From: Hyparrhenia diplandra | Lineage: Eukaryota; Streptophyta; Magnoliopsida; Poales; Poaceae | Assembly (NCBI GenBank): GCA_015847255.1 | Contig: JADLZK010007840.1 | Span: 558,001 to 622,000 of the forward strand | Direction of reading: 5' to 3' | DNA: 64,000 nucleotides | Shown: positions 23,462 through 35,770 of the stretch, piece after piece | Numbering within the stretch: position 1 is the first letter of the stretch | Layout: each line of letters opens with the position of its first letter | Program-made: the position numbers and the translations under genes | Notes under the pieces: model-generated | Database searches by the model: none | What the model saw: the letters and a program-made list of their open reading frames with translations, nothing else | Told to the model about the DNA's origin: nothing

Positions 23462-26400
23462 ATGATGCATACAAGATCGTGGAAGGTGTTGGATTGGAAT
23501 GTGAGAGGACTAAACCGTGAAAGAAAGTGGAACTCAATAAGAGACAAAATCGGTGAAAGCAACAAAGTGAGATAGTCCGCCTACAAGAAACAAAGAAAGA
23601 TTCTTTCGATGACTCTTTTATCGGGAAAATTTGCCCGCAACAATTTGATAAGTATGAGGTTTTGCCTTCTGTTGGTGTATCCGGTGGGATGATAATAATG
23701 CGGAAGAGCACAGCCTTCTCGTGGAATTTAGTTTTCGAAAACGATATGCAATCTCTGTTCAGTTTACTTCAACTCTCGAATAATGAATCCTGGTTGCTAA
23801 CATCAATATATGCTCCCCGCACGCCTATAGGAAAAAGAGAATTTCTCCAATGGTTCAAAGACATGCAGATTGACGAGGACATGCATTGGTTGGTGGTGGG
23901 GACTTCAACCTATCTGCGAAAAGCCGTAAGACGAGGAATAGAGAAGGGGCGGACCTAATCGAAATATTTCTGCTCAACCAAGCCATTAACAAGCTGAACC
24001 TAATTGAGATTCCACTACACGGGAGGCAGTTCACCTGGACCAACAAACAATTCCCTCCTCTCCTTGAGAGGCTAGACTGTTCTTCACCTCAATTTCTGGA
24101 CAACAAAATACCCGGACACCACCGCATCATCCTTGGTAATGGAAACTTCTGACCATTGGCCTTGTGTAATCAACATCTCAACAACTATTCCAAAACCAGA
24201 GATTTTCAGATTTGAAAACCATCGGCTACAAAATGATGGCTTCATTCAAGCTGCAGTTGATGGATGGACATGTGCCCAACATATCTCTGATCCGGCAAAG
24301 TTGATTCTTGCTAAGCTAAAGAACTTAAGGAAGGAACTCAAAGAATGGAAGAAACAACTACCGAATCTAGCAATAGCAATAGAGAAAGTTAAAATGGTGC
24401 TCCACTTCCTGGAAACCTTGGAGCTCTTTAGAGACTCTCTATCCAAAAATGAAACTTTAGGAATCTAGTTGCTGAAAAGCTGATCAACCTGCTCAAACAA
24501 CAGAGAACATATTGGATTCAGAGAGGAAAAGTAAGGTGGGTAAGAGAAGGTGATGCCACAACTAGATATTTTCATGCACATGCAACTATAAGGCACAGAG
24601 CAGGCAGAATAACAACACTAAAAGATGAGTTCGGAAACACTTTCAATGGTCACCGCCAAAAGCCGAAATGCTTTTGGGAATGCTTCAGGAAAAGGATGGG
24701 GAATACAGAGCATAATCGGATGATTTTTAACTTGTCACAGCTTGTGCAGCAAGTGGAAGGGCTCGAACAAATTGGAAATGAGAATATCTAGAGAGGAGAT
24801 TGAAGGCATAGTCAAAAATCTTCCAAATAACAAGTCTCCCGGGACCGGACGGCTTCACAAATGAATTTATCAAGAGTTGTTGGCCTTTAATAGCGAGATG
24901 ATTTTATACAGCTCTGCAAGGGATTCCAGGATGAGAATATTTGTCTTAGGAGTATTAACAACTCCCACATTGTGCTCATCCCCAAGAAGGATAGTCCAAC
25001 TCTCACTTCAGACTTCAGACCCATATCACTCCTCAACTCCTCCATCAAACTAATAACAAAGATCCTGGCTAATAGATTGTAGAAGGTAATAAAAAGCTTG
25101 GTCCACCAAAATCAATACGGCTTCATCAAAACTAGGACAATACAAGATTGTGTGGCTTAAGTAATTGGAGTACATTTACAACGCCACAAATCAAGGAAAG
25201 AGCTGATCATATCGAAACTTGACTTGAAAAAGCTTTCGACAAACTTGAGTTCAAAGCCATATCTCCTATCATGGAAGCAAAGGGATTTGGGCAAAGGTGG
25301 ATAAGATGGATAAAATGCGATACTTGAGTCCGGAACCTCATCGCCCCTGCTGAATGGAGTGCAAGGGAAAACATTTCACTGTAGGAGAGGAGTGAGGCAA
25401 GGTGACCCACTTTCCCCCCTTTTATTTGTCTTGGCAGCCGACCTGTTGCAATCTGTAATCAATCTAGCAAAGGACAGGGGGATTTTAAAACTACCAATAC
25501 CCATCCGGTATACTCGGGACTTCCCAATCATACAATACGCCGATGACACTCTTCTTGTCATGGAGCTGCCCTGGCTTGATTAACAGCTTTGAAAGCTTTG
25601 CTTCACACTTTTTGGTCAGTCAACAGGTCCGAAAGTGAATTACTCAAAGTCGATCATGGTACCAATTAACATCTCTCGAAGAAAAGTTACAACATATCCG
25701 GCAAGAACCTTTAACCGCCGGACCGAAGCCTTCCTTTCACCTACTTGGGGCTTCCTCTCAGTTTAACAAAACCAAAGGCCATTGACTTCTCACCACTGGT
25801 AACTAGATGTGAAAGGAGATTGGCAGCAACTTCCATTCTCTTGAATCAAGATGGAAGACTAGAGACCACAAACTCAGTGTTGAGTGCCATGCCAACCTTT
25901 TGCATGAGCACTTTCTTGATGCAGCAAATTGTCATCCAACAGGTGGACAAGCTTAGAAAAATCTGCCTTTGGAGAGGAGCAGATTGCAATGCAAAGCAGA
26001 AACCAAAGGCTGCATGGCCAATGGTGTGCTTAGAAAAGGCTGAGAGTGGGCTGGGGGTCATTGACATAAAGACCCAAAATGAAGCCCTTTTAATCAAGCA
26101 TCTTCATAAATTCTTAAACAAAGAAGACATTCCATGGGTGTCTCTGATCTGGGAGAAATACTACAACAATGGCACCTTACCTGGAACTCACAAGAAGGGC
26201 TCATTTTGGTGGAGGAATATTGTTAAACTGCTACCAAAATTCAAAGGAATGGCAAGATCAACAATTGGAAATGGTAAAGCTAGTTACTTGTGGCAGGACC
26301 TCTGGGAAAATGAGGTGCTTGCCTTGAAGTGGCCAGAGCTTTTCTCCTTTGCAAAAAATAAAAATATTACTGTTAGCAAAGCAAAGGAACAGGCCAACAT

Positions 26401-27064
26401 TCAGAGTTTGTTTCACCTCCCCCTCTCACAGCAAGCTCACCAACAGTTTATTCAGCTTCAGGAACTCCTATAGCAAACCGAGCTAACTGATCACAATGAC
26501 CATTGGTTTTACATATGGGGAAGTGACAAATTCTCTGTTAAAAAAGCTTACAGACAGCTAAAAGGCCATCAGGCCACACACCCAGCCTTTTCATGGCTCT
26601 GGGCCTCCTCATGCCAAAGCAAACACAAAGTGTTTTTCTGGTTGGTACTAAAAGACAGGATCAGTACTAGAGAATTGCTAAGAAGGAAAAACATGCAACT
26701 CCCGAGCACCAACTGTGTCCTATGTAACCTAAACACCAAAGAGTCATTGATGCACCTGCTCTTGAACTGCCCATTCGCCACTCAATGTTGGGGGATGCTT
26801 GGTCTGCAGATTGATATTGACATGGGACCTTTCCAGATTCTAACAAGTTTCAGACAACAGCTGCAAGTCCCCTTCTTCATGGAGATCATCATCCTCATGT
26901 CATGGTCTATCTGGATGGCAAGAAACAACCTAATTTTCAGACAAATTAATCCAACCTTGCAGTCGACAAGGCAAATTTTCAGGGAGGAGTGCAACCTACT
27001 GCTGCTAAGAGCAAAAAGAAATTACTTCCCATGGATAGAGGAATGGATATCAAATCTAAATTAG
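23462..27064 (+). pseudogene. LINE ORF2: endonuclease, reverse transcriptase, zinc-binding end; broken
   Basis: It opens with MMHTRSWKVLDWNVRGLN, an AP-endonuclease start, and shifts frame before 23,580. The endonuclease continues with GGDFNLSAKS (23,896) and IPLHGRQFTWTNKQ (24,010). RT motifs are [16 protein letters not shown] (25,017), LDLKKAFD (25,220), RQGDPLSPLLFVLAADL (25,395) and QYADDTLL (25,533, catalytic Asp pair present). There are in-frame stops and at least three frameshifts. The zf-RVT end (CVLCNLNTKESLMHLLLNC, 26,715) lies in the open frame 26630-27064. No RNase H domain follows. Confidence 0.85.
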
Positions 27065-27280
27065 CAAGATTCTTAGCAGTCCTTTTGCTGCTTTTCCTTT
27101 TATCATTCTCAGTCCCTTAGTGGTCCGGAGCATCTTTGCCTCGGGCTTTTGCCCGGTGTTTATTTCTTGTTTCCTTTTTTTTTTCCTTTAGCTCTGTACT
27201 CTTGTAACTGCTTTTGTTACTTTGTTTAATAAATCACTGTAGGGGTGCAAACCCCTCCAGTTTCTTTCAAAAAAAAAAAA

Positions 27281-27540
27281 ATGTTTTTACCTTGACAGTG
27301 GAGACTCCAGACCATGTCCCATGCCTTGTTGGTATCTCCACAGCGATTCCAAAGGTACACATTTTCAGATTCGGAAACTACTGTTTACAGCATGAGGATT
27401 TCATGAATCAAGTAAGTTCAGTTAGAGTTGTTCTCTCCTTTCCAGCTCACTGATCCAGCAAATAATATTTCAGCCAGATTTAAGAACTTAAGAGAGTTCT
27501 CAAGAATAATTTATTTCATAATGACAAGTTCTAGGGGATA
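27281..27540 (+). pseudogene. Continuation of the LINE endonuclease fragment of the split F unit
   Basis: It resumes at the target site and encodes TVETPDHVPCLVGISTAIPK and HIFRFGNY, the C-terminal part of a LINE endonuclease (the SDH-type region reads PDH). It matches 53,039-53,297 and 42,290-42,335 plus 42,774-42,960. It is a pre-existing LINE remnant, older than the 8.25-kb LINE beside it. Confidence 0.7.
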
Positions 27541-28008
27541 AAACCCACATGTTTTACTTCAAAAAAACTCCATAGTGGATTTGGTTGCGCAAATTATTAT
27601 CTCTCCTCCAGTCAATAATTGTAGTAAAACTCCCGTGGTACTATCAGTTGGCAAAACTGTGAATCAACAATCAGTCAATAACTGTAGACTGTAGTAATGG
27701 ATGGATTCGATAACTATAAATGTGAATATGTATCAGTATATGTAAAATATCCTATAGCTGTGCCAATTCTCTTTTTTATCCATCAACACACATGCCACTG
27801 CACGGGATCTCAAAATCCATAAGCATTAGAAGTTCTTGATTAGTTTGATCCAACAGAAAAATACATCAGTCTCATGACATGACTAATCACATTTTAAATC
27901 TAACAGTTTGTTACTGTTATTGATAGAGGGAAAAATTCATGGTTGCCAAAAAAAAAAAATATATATTTCGTAGCTCATGCATACATGTACATGTTTATGG
28001 CTGCAACA
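27541..28008. other. Family A upstream region; G unit deleted
   Basis: Compared with 53.3-54.4 kb, the segment from 'atctctcctccag' jumps directly to 'tcaataattgtag', so the whole G unit present in the other copies is missing. The remainder is A upstream sequence with a poly-A run (27,948-27,958). No coding frame. Confidence 0.4.
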
Positions 28009-28489
28009 AATATATGCAGCTCCATCCTTGGTACACTACTATCAATACGCCTTTGCAAAAATGTTACTCGTGCATTATAAGCAGCTCCATCCTTGGGCTT
28101 AAAGCCACGAAAATTCTCGTCTTCCTAATTCATAACCATCACTGACAGTCCTTGCGTATCGGGATGGGATGCACCGGGATAGAAAAGAGGAGTCCCAAGC
28201 ACGAATTTTCAAATTAAGAGATTCTCGACCGCCTGTGCAAGAGCTTGAGATCCAGGACCTGACGAGTGCTGTGCCAATTGCATAAGAAGAACACGTGTGT
28301 GCGAATGCTGGTCGACCATGCTAGTGTGTGGGTAGAGGCTCACACACAAGAGCCGCCGAGCGGTGGGAAGTATCTTCGTCACCGGCTGCCCAACGACGAC
28401 GAGCCTGATCGGCCAGCGATTTGCATTGCAAAGTGGAACCCAGCATGCTTTGGGACTCCTCTTTCCATGAGGGCCTGAAACAACCAAGG
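28009..28489 (+). ncRNA. 21-PHAS-like unit, family A, first half (miR2118 site 28159-28180)
   Basis: TATATG near 28,009 and a second TATAAGC at 28,076-28,082, each followed by 'agctccatccttgg', precede the site. Core GGGATGGGATGCACCGGGAT, 16 of 20. It starts array copy 2. The transcript sequence is split at 28,490 by a truncated LINE and continues at 29,688. Confidence 0.63.
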
Positions 28490-29687
28490 AAATGTGTCAA
28501 CATTGTTTTAGACCTTGAACGTTTTGCTCGGGCTCAAAGGCTAAGGTGGCTATGGTTCCAATGGAAGCACCGCGATAGAGCATGGAACAACTTAGATCTC
28601 CCATGTGATCAAAGAGACAGAGACCTCTTTGCAGCCACCACAATTGTATCAGTGGGAAATGGGAAAAAAAGCGAGCTTTTGGACGTCTTCATGGTTGGAG
28701 GGCCAGACCGCAAAGTCATTAGCGCTGAGATTATTTCAAAAAACAAGAAGTAAAAAATATCAGTGTTTGATGCGTTGAGAGATAACCGTTGGGTGGCACA
28801 CATCGCTCCAGTGGCCAACTCCGACGAAATGAATGAATACTTCACATTATGGGAGCAAGTTCAGTTGGTGCAATTGGATGCGAATACAGAAGACTCAATC
28901 CGGTGGAGATGGACACAGAATGGTGAGTATTCATCAAGGAGTGCATATGGTATACAATTTTAGGGGTCTTATAGCAAGTTAAAGCTGACGCCGATTTGGA
29001 GAGCAAGGACAGAGGCAAAATGCAAGTTTTTTTGCTTGGACTCTGCTTCATAGCAAGATCCTCACAGCGAATAACCTTGCAAAACGAAATTGGCAACATG
29101 ATCCGATCTGTAAACTTTGCACAACTGAGCCAGAGACACCATCTCATCTTTGCAAAGATTGCCCTTTCACCAAACAAGTCTGGGAAACAATCAAGAGGTG
29201 GTTCAACCTAACAGCACTTGATACAGTGGACAGTGCGGGCTCAATTCACAGATGGTGGCGTAGATGTCAGGCAAAAGTCGACAACACCCAAAAGAGGAGG
29301 TTTGATGGTATAATGGTTTACTTCTGGTGGAACATTTGGAAAGAGCGGAACAGGAGGACGTTCCAACAAAAATCAATGCGGGTGGACATTGCTCTGTAAA
29401 GATGATATTCTTTGATTCCAATACGCTACAGATAGCCCAAGACAGGGATAGTGGTCGTTTTTCCTCGAGTTGTGGGGTTTCAGTGGTTAGTAGATGCCTT
29501 ACTGGTTTTTAGTAGTTGTTGCTGCATGGACCCTTAAGCAGATAGTTGAGGGGGTTCTTTTAGTTGAGCTTAGGGTCCGTGGCAGTGGTTGTTTATCTTT
29601 TTTGTTGTACCCTGTTTTTATTTACTGTCTAATAAAATCACGGCAAAAAGCTTTTTGCCGCCTTCTAAAAAAAAAAATGTGTCAACA
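28490..29687 (+). mobile_element. 5'-truncated LINE with 13-bp target-site duplication
   Basis: Flanked by AAATGTGTCAACA at 28490-28502 and 29675-29687; the empty site is at 54,950-54,962. The body (28503-29674) ends in a poly-A tail after 'cttctaaaa'. It encodes only the C-terminal part of ORF2 with stops and frameshifts: LRWLWFQWKHRDRAW near 28,540, then a Cys/His zinc-binding stretch near 29,110-29,170. This is a different LINE family from the 8.25-kb element. Confidence 0.85.
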
Positions 29688-30060
29688 AAGTTTTGTGTGT
29701 TGCTTCCTTAACGCTGATATTGCAATCTCACCACATGCTTGGGACTCCTCTTTTCTATCAACTCTATGAAATGGTCTAACAAATAAATAATAGCACTGAT
29801 TCTCCACATGCACGCTTCCAAGGCTTGGTCTCCCTCATCATATTCTGTGGATTTGAAATTGCAAGTCGCGAGAAGCAAGTCATGCCTTGCCGCGGTGCCA
29901 AGCTGCATAACCTGCCTCCACCCATGCCCTCAGAGCTCATGCCCGCTGCCTGTTGGAGGAAGAACAAACACGCGAAGCAGCATTGGACCGATTGGAGGCT
30001 TGGAGCATGTAGATATGATAGAGGCATGCCCATACAAAAACGATAGATTAATTAATTAAT
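29688..30060 (+). ncRNA. Family A unit, second half after the LINE
   Basis: Continues the A tail ('aaagttttgtgtgttgcttc', 'cttggtctccctcatcatat', 'cctccacccatgccctcaga') and matches 54,962-55,318 and 45,010-45,267. Frames in the three copies differ by indels not divisible by three, which argues for RNA rather than protein. Confidence 0.5.
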
Positions 30061-30579
30061 CTAGAAATTTTAATAAATATTAAGTTACTTTACTAAGATC
30101 TATTCATAATTCTTGAGAGGACGACCAGACCATAATTCCAGAGATTATTATAATGACGCCTGGATTTATTCTCTATTCTGCATAAAGTTTACTCACACGT
30201 CATTACGGAAAATAGTGTAAATTTAACCACCTATACTTGCAGATGAGTGTACTGTATACGTTACATATAACATTATCGATCCTCAATGGTTTGCGTTACA
30301 TAATTGTCAATTAGGCTAAGAATGAGTGTGACACACACCCTGTATTCTGCGTGATATAACTGCGCCCACGCGTCCTGTGAGATCTGTAATGCACCCTATG
30401 TCTATGTATCGGTGCAGGTTATATAGTGACCATTGTAGCAACGTACTCAACGTAGTCTCGGTAGCTCACACATGTGTATATCTATATATATGCAACATGC
30501 TCTCAGTGTCCAACATATATGGAGGACACGTGAATAATCAATGAGAGTGTAAAATCTCCTTTTGCTTATCATTACACCC

Positions 30580-31450
30580 TATATATATAGCTAGCTGCTC
30601 ACACCTTGAACGGGCTATGATCTGAAATCACTTGCTTTTCCTGGTTCAACAGACAGTAATATCCAAAATAACGAGGAGGTGTTGATGAGCACAACCATAT
30701 AACATATGGCAATGGGAATTAAGTGCTGGCCCGGCCATGAAAGGATTCTATCTTGTGGGGTTGGGATGCTTCGGGAGCTTTAGGTCCAGCCTGACTCTGA
30801 CACCATGAGCCAGAATGCATCCTTAGATATATATTGTTGTAAATGGGTAAAATATTTAATTGTACTAAATGGGTTAAAGTAGACTTATATTGCAATTAGC
30901 AGTAGAGGGTTTTAGGTGGAGCTAGGTCCGTAGCTCTTTTTAACCCGACCTCTTTATAAAAGGAAGAAGGCTTCTCATCTAAACCAAGAGGAAAGAGAGA
31001 CAACCCAACCACATAGTGATAGGCTCGCAGGTGGTGCTGCCAATTTAGCCCACGCCCAGGGCTGCCGATGTCGTGGTTTCGGGAAGGAGCACCCATAAGC
31101 ATGTCCTGGGACGTAGACATCGATTGAACCTTACTATCAAATTTTGAGTCTCTTCTTGGCTAATCTTCTATGAGCATTGCTTTGGTAGATCCCAACAATC
31201 GCTTCAGTGTTAGGCACCAGTGTCACAAAAAATCGGAATCAAAGTTGTATTATTGTTTTCAGGATCATAGGAATCGTCGAGGAAGGCGATCAAGGCCCAT
31301 GGTTGGTCAACGGTACAGTTTGAGGTGGGATCTTGGAGTGGCCAAGCTGCATAGGCAACTTTAGTTTGCATTCACTTTCTTCACTATTCATTATTTTTCT
31401 TAAATGTTGAAATATAAAAATATATATTTATTGCGCTCTTGCATCAGACC
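30580..31450 (+). ncRNA. 21-PHAS-like unit, family B (miR2118 site 30756-30777)
   Basis: TATATATATAG at 30580-30590, site 176 bp downstream, core GGGTTGGGATGCTTCGGGAG (15 of 20). Upstream sequence from 30,110 ('gagaggacgaccagacc', 'tgcaggttatatagtgacca') and the tail to about 31,450 are nearly identical to the unit at 55.8 kb. Confidence 0.62.
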
Positions 31451-31810
31451 TCTATGAAAGCACAAAATAATGAACGCCTATTTTAAATTGCAATTTATAT
31501 ATTAATAGTATATTTGAATTTGGTAATTTATAGAAACATATAGTGCATGATCTATTCTCGACTATAGAGCAACTCATTATAGTCCAATAATAAATGTAGA
31601 AGGATAGATGACTACGTGAAGTAGCAAACGAGCAAGCTATATAATACTGAAAAAGGAGGATATGCGCAATTGACATTTGACGTTTAAAGTAGTAGTGGAA
31701 TTTTTTTTTGCACTGTACGTTTCTCAGAAAACATAAATTGGAAGCATGTTACAAACTTGAGTAGTACAGTAGAACAAATGTTCGAAGCTACCTATCACGC
31801 CCATCCATCT

Positions 31811-32480
31811 TATATAAGAAGCTCCACCTTTAGCTCGCTCTCCGTGGAACACACTTCCAACCACAAACATTTCCTGCTTACCTCTTTTCCTTAGCATACA
31901 GGCACAAAATTAACAACTTTCATGGGATGGTTTGAAGAGTGCCGAACAAATTCTTCTACCTAAGAACCATTGGGGAGGTCTGGGTTATTACTTAGGGATG
32001 GGACGCGCTAGGATAGAACAGAGGAGTACGACAATCATGTGAAAATGGTTGAACGTGATGCCCACTCGGGTCATGGCTCCGTGTTAATATAGGCTAGGAA
32101 ATGCCCCTAGCGTGGCTTACATCTTGAACAACAAGTTTACAGATTACAAGAGATATCTATGTACTCAACTAACTACCGAACTTATACAACAAGTTACAAC
32201 GCCAGGGGTTATCCTATGATGCCGTATCTATCCTATGGAGCCGTGCATTATTTGAGAAGCAATCCTTGTCAACGCTGGATGGGTCATACATTTCAACAAA
32301 TCAGAGTGGGTATTTCGACAGATATGGTCTCGTTGATCTGGCGCTAACCGGATGGGGAATTTAAACGGGATCGATCTGCATTTCAGGGCGGGATGTGATG
32401 ACGACGAACCATCAAAACCACAGAGAGCAAAAGACGACCCAAGAAGACCATGTAATGCAGGGTGTTTATATTCGTAGGCC
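31811..32480 (+). ncRNA. 21-PHAS-like unit, family C (weak miR2118 site 31993-32014)
   Basis: TATATAAG at 31811-31818, site 182 bp downstream, core GGGATGGGACGCGCTAGGAT (13 of 20), the most drifted C site. About 260 bp after the site ('caatcatgtgaaaatggttg' to 'ccttgtcaacgctggatggg') have no counterpart in the C unit at 46.9 kb and appear inserted; family sequence returns near 32,305. Confidence 0.5.
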
Positions 32481-32817
32481 AACTAATATTTAACTAGCTA
32501 CCAGCTCAATATAGAGGCACAAAACTAGAGCACATAGCAGATTAAAAGCGATCTTTGTGGGACGTAACAAATCACATGAATATTTGTACTAAATATCAGA
32601 TAATTATGGTTCTGTTTTTTTATATATCCATCAATTCACATGCTATACTTTGGGACGGGATCTGGCTAACAGAAAATTACAATCTCACGATGTGATGAAT
32701 CTAATTTTTGTATCTAATAGTTTTAAGGTTTATTGATATGTGGATTGTTAAGTGGGGAAACTTCATGATTGATGAAAGGTATATAAATACATATTTATAA
32801 TATTTATCACTGCAACC

Positions 32818-33175
32818 TATAAGAAGCTCCATCCCCGGCACAATGCCACTTCACATTTCCTTTGCATACCCGAACACAACCAACTTTTAAAGGATGGTGG
32901 AAGAAAGCGAGGAAAAATTCATCTGCCTTATTCTTCATAACCATCACGATGATGTCCGTGTGTATTGGAATGGGATGCACCGAGGTAGAAAAGTGGAGAA
33001 TCTCAAGCATGAATTTCAAATTAAGGGAGAAACTTGATCAGTTAGTTCTGTCTCTTATATGCAGGTGGACTCTCAAATAAGTAGAGACTCCGAGCAGCTT
33101 AGCTTTAAGACTCAAAATTATTTAGTTAATTGAGGCAATGTGTTAGCTTCAAATGTTTTAGGCAGACAGTTATCT
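32818..33175 (+). ncRNA. 21-PHAS-like unit, family D (miR2118 site 32965-32986)
   Basis: TATAAG at 32818-32823, site 147 bp downstream, core GGAATGGGATGCACCGAGGT (15 of 20). This is the only D unit in the window with both the TATA box and a reasonable site. It is interrupted at 33,188 by a short LINE insertion and its tail resumes at 33,549. Confidence 0.57.
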
Positions 33176-33548
33176 CCATAGGGAACTGTACGAAGATGAT
33201 TCTCACAAGAAGTGAAGTAGAGCATGCTCGATCTGAAGAGCTTAAGACTGTGATCTATCTATGCATCGCCCCCAGCTTACGTGATGTGTTTGGTTGATCC
33301 CAGTTGATGTTTCCCATAAACAGCTGATTTTCTTTGGATTTGTTGCAATTTTGCTGAATGTCTGGGCTTATGTGGACTCCTTGCTGCCTTACATCCTGCG
33401 GTGGTGCCTTTGGAGATTCTTTAACCGTCTTTTGATAATTTGGTAGCTCTGTGTCTGTCTTGTCTATGTTCAGGTCCATGTATTTCCGTTTTTTTAATGG
33501 AAATGAGGAACACCCTCGGATTGAGAAAAAAAATCGCCATAGGGAACT
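33176..33548 (+). mobile_element. Short 5'-truncated LINE with 12-bp target-site duplication
   Basis: CCATAGGGAACT flanks the insert at 33176-33187 and 33537-33548. The ~350-bp body ends 'ggattgagaaaaaaaa'. The D unit at 14.5 kb reads through the site without it ('ccattggcaactcaattacc'). It is 3' untranslated sequence only, with no protein. Confidence 0.75.
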
Positions 33549-34150
33549 CAATTACCTCGCCCCATGATATTGCAACTTGCAAGCATCAAACATCATTCTC
33601 AGTGTGCTTCAATTCTACTCTCTGTTCTTGTTTTGGATAGAGGCTTCTGTTTTCTTATTTCTCGGTGAAAGAATTAAGCCTTCAACCAACAACTATGGCA
33701 TGCATCTCCATTATGCAACTTGTATTTCTTATTGTAGTGTCAGGGTCTGTGGATAGGAGGAGATTTCATCACTTGTTTATAATCTTGAAACAATAATCGT
33801 TGCTTACCTTTTTTTGAGAAAGTCGTTGCTTACCTTAAGAATGCACAATCAGTTATGATTCTGTAACTTATTAAGATTCATACATTTTTCACGCAAAAGA
33901 TGATAAGATAGTACATTTAGGATTTCATTATAAGTACCACCGACCCAAAAAGTGATCCTCTGGACATCAACATGGAGCTGTTGAAGTATAAGTGAATTTT
34001 CCACTATTTTCCATCACCGGGCATGAAAGGGATACCACACCATGTTAGATCAAGATCAACAAGCATAACTTATCACTGTCGGTTGTTAAAATCCGGCAGT
34101 CATACTATAACTAGCACTGATAGTGTTCGGACCCAACATTTTTCATTTAA
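33549..34150 (+). other. Family D tail with CACTA-like motifs
   Basis: D tail as at 14.5-15.0 and 47.95-48.6 kb, followed by motifs such as 'atcactgtcggttgttaaaa' and 'actagcactgatagtg' resembling CACTA subterminal repeats. No coding frame. Confidence 0.4.
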
Positions 34151-34990
34151 TTGCAGCCCCACTCGTCTGCATCCTCTCTTCTCTAGGCGCTATTGGGGGC
34201 GACACTGGGAGTGGAATCTGCTAGGTTCGCGAGGAGGGAAGATTTGAATAGGCTATTGCTGGGCTTGATATTTAAATTGGGCTAAAATATTTTGGCCCGT
34301 TCAATTTTTATCTCAGACCGAGCCAAAACTGACGAGTCACACCGAAATTCAGTGACATAGGGACTATATTTGTTTCTGTTCTTTTGGACCTCAACGTACA
34401 CAATCCTTTACCAATCTATGGCCAATATAAGGAGATTGGTCAATAGTGAAAGCCTAATGAATCGGTGAAATGAGCATACCTGAGTTGGTTGGATTCAGCC
34501 TTTCAAAGACGCTCCTAGGGGGAAAGTGAATGTGTGTGTGTACATACTTATTTCTGAATCTATACTATGATGATTCGCAAAAAAAAAAAAAAAAAAAAAA
34601 AAAAACAATAATAATAATAATAATAAATGTAAAAGCGTAATATGTTTTGGCGATCCTTTGTCTATCCTTGTCACGTGCAGCTGTGTTGAAGCCACGAAAA
34701 GCGGATCACGGTGCAAAGGTTATGTAGCCATACACTTTGCTAGTACATACTACGTACACGTGTCGCCACAAGCAAGAAAATAGCTAGGAAAGCAACGAAT
34801 CCGATCCTACACACGCGCGTGCCTACATGCCTTTATATACTTTTTTGAGAATTGCATGGTTTTTATATATTTGCATCACACCTTACGATATTGATGAAAG
34901 TATATCCACCAAAACACATGCTATACTGCACGGGTTCTGCCTAACAGAAAATTACAATCTCATGATGATGTGATGAATCTAATTTTTGTA
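34151..34990. other. Unassigned segment with a poly-A/AAT microsatellite
   Basis: Bases 34579-34605 are 27 A residues, followed by AAT repeats to about 34,626. Flanks ('ttctctaggcgctattg', 'ggacctcaacgtacac') recur near 36.38-36.6 kb, so this segment and the one at 36.4-37.7 kb are duplicates. I see no gene. Confidence 0.45.
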
Positions 34991-35505
34991 TCTAATTGTT
35001 TTACCGAGGTAGAAAATAGGAGAGTCTCAGGCATGAATTTCAAATTAAGGCAGAGACATGATCTGTTAGTTCTGTCTCTTATTTATGCAAGTGGACTCTC
35101 AAATGTGTAGAGACTTCAAATGTTTTAGAGACGGTTATCCATAGGCAACTAAATTAACTCGCCTCATGGTATTACAACTTGCAAGCATCAAACATCATTC
35201 TCAGTGTGCTTCAATTCTACTCTGTGTTCTTATGTTCTTTTGATAGAGATATATGCATTTTTTTTCTTGGTGAAAGAATTAACCCATCAACCAACAACAA
35301 AGGCTTGCATCTCCATTATGCAATATATATTTCTTATTGTAGTGTTTCAGGGTATGTGGATAAGAGCAGGAGCATGTCCTACAAGTCAGTGGCGGATCCA
35401 GGGGCCTGCTCGGGCTGCTGCCCCCTGGTAACGTTGATTTCTCTTTTAATCGAGTAGTTTGGCCTTTAAATTACCATTAAATCATTTGATTTTCCTTAAC
35501 TCTCT
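34991..35505 (+). ncRNA. Family D unit with the miR2118 site deleted
   Basis: At 35,001-35,020 the sequence reads 'ttttaccgaggtagaaaata'. In the intact D unit at 32.97 kb 'accgaggtagaaaa' is the 3' part of the site, so a deletion removed most of the site and the leader before it. The D tail follows. At 35,385-35,435 a 'cagtggcggatccaggggcc' stretch interrupts it, which looks like a DNA-transposon end. Confidence 0.5.
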
Positions 35506-35770
35506 ATTAGTTATGAGAACATATCTAGTGCACACCGAACTTATATGCAACCATGCACACTTCTAATCTGGGCCACAGGATGTAGATCCAAGGGGCACGG
35601 GGTGATAACCACTGGGGAGGTGGGAGGAGGAATTTGTAAAAGTGTGATTATAGCAGGGGTTAAGTATAAAATTATCTAACCCTTGGATCAACATCCTATG
35701 TCCCAGATTAGAAGTGTGCATGGTTGCATATAAGTCCGTTTGTGCACATGATAACGTTCTCATTAGTTAT
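35506..35770. mobile_element. Mutator-like MITE with ~80-bp inverted repeats and 9-bp duplication
   Basis: The body 35515-35761 (247 bp) starts GAGAAC and ends GTTCTC. The first ~80 bp are the near-perfect inverse of the last ~80 bp ('cttatatgcaaccatgcaca' against 'tgtgcatggttgcatataag'). ATTAGTTAT flanks it at 35506-35514 and 35762-35770. A 9-bp duplication with long inverted ends is the Mutator pattern. The transcript would fold into a long hairpin. Confidence 0.88.

Larger units (their letters stand above)
19015..27291 (+). mobile_element. Near-full-length L1-type LINE with target-site duplication
   Basis: The body runs 19027-27280 (8.25 kb) and ends in a 13-A tail (27269-27281). The target site ATGTTTTTACC flanks it: 19015-19026 with one extra T, and 27281-27291. 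The empty site is visible at 53,039-53,049. It has a GC-rich 5' leader, a frameshifted ORF1 and a frameshifted ORF2 with endonuclease, reverse transcriptase and zinc-binding end. Both frames are broken, so it cannot move by itself. It is inserted inside an older LINE endonuclease fragment belonging to a family F unit. Confidence 0.88.
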
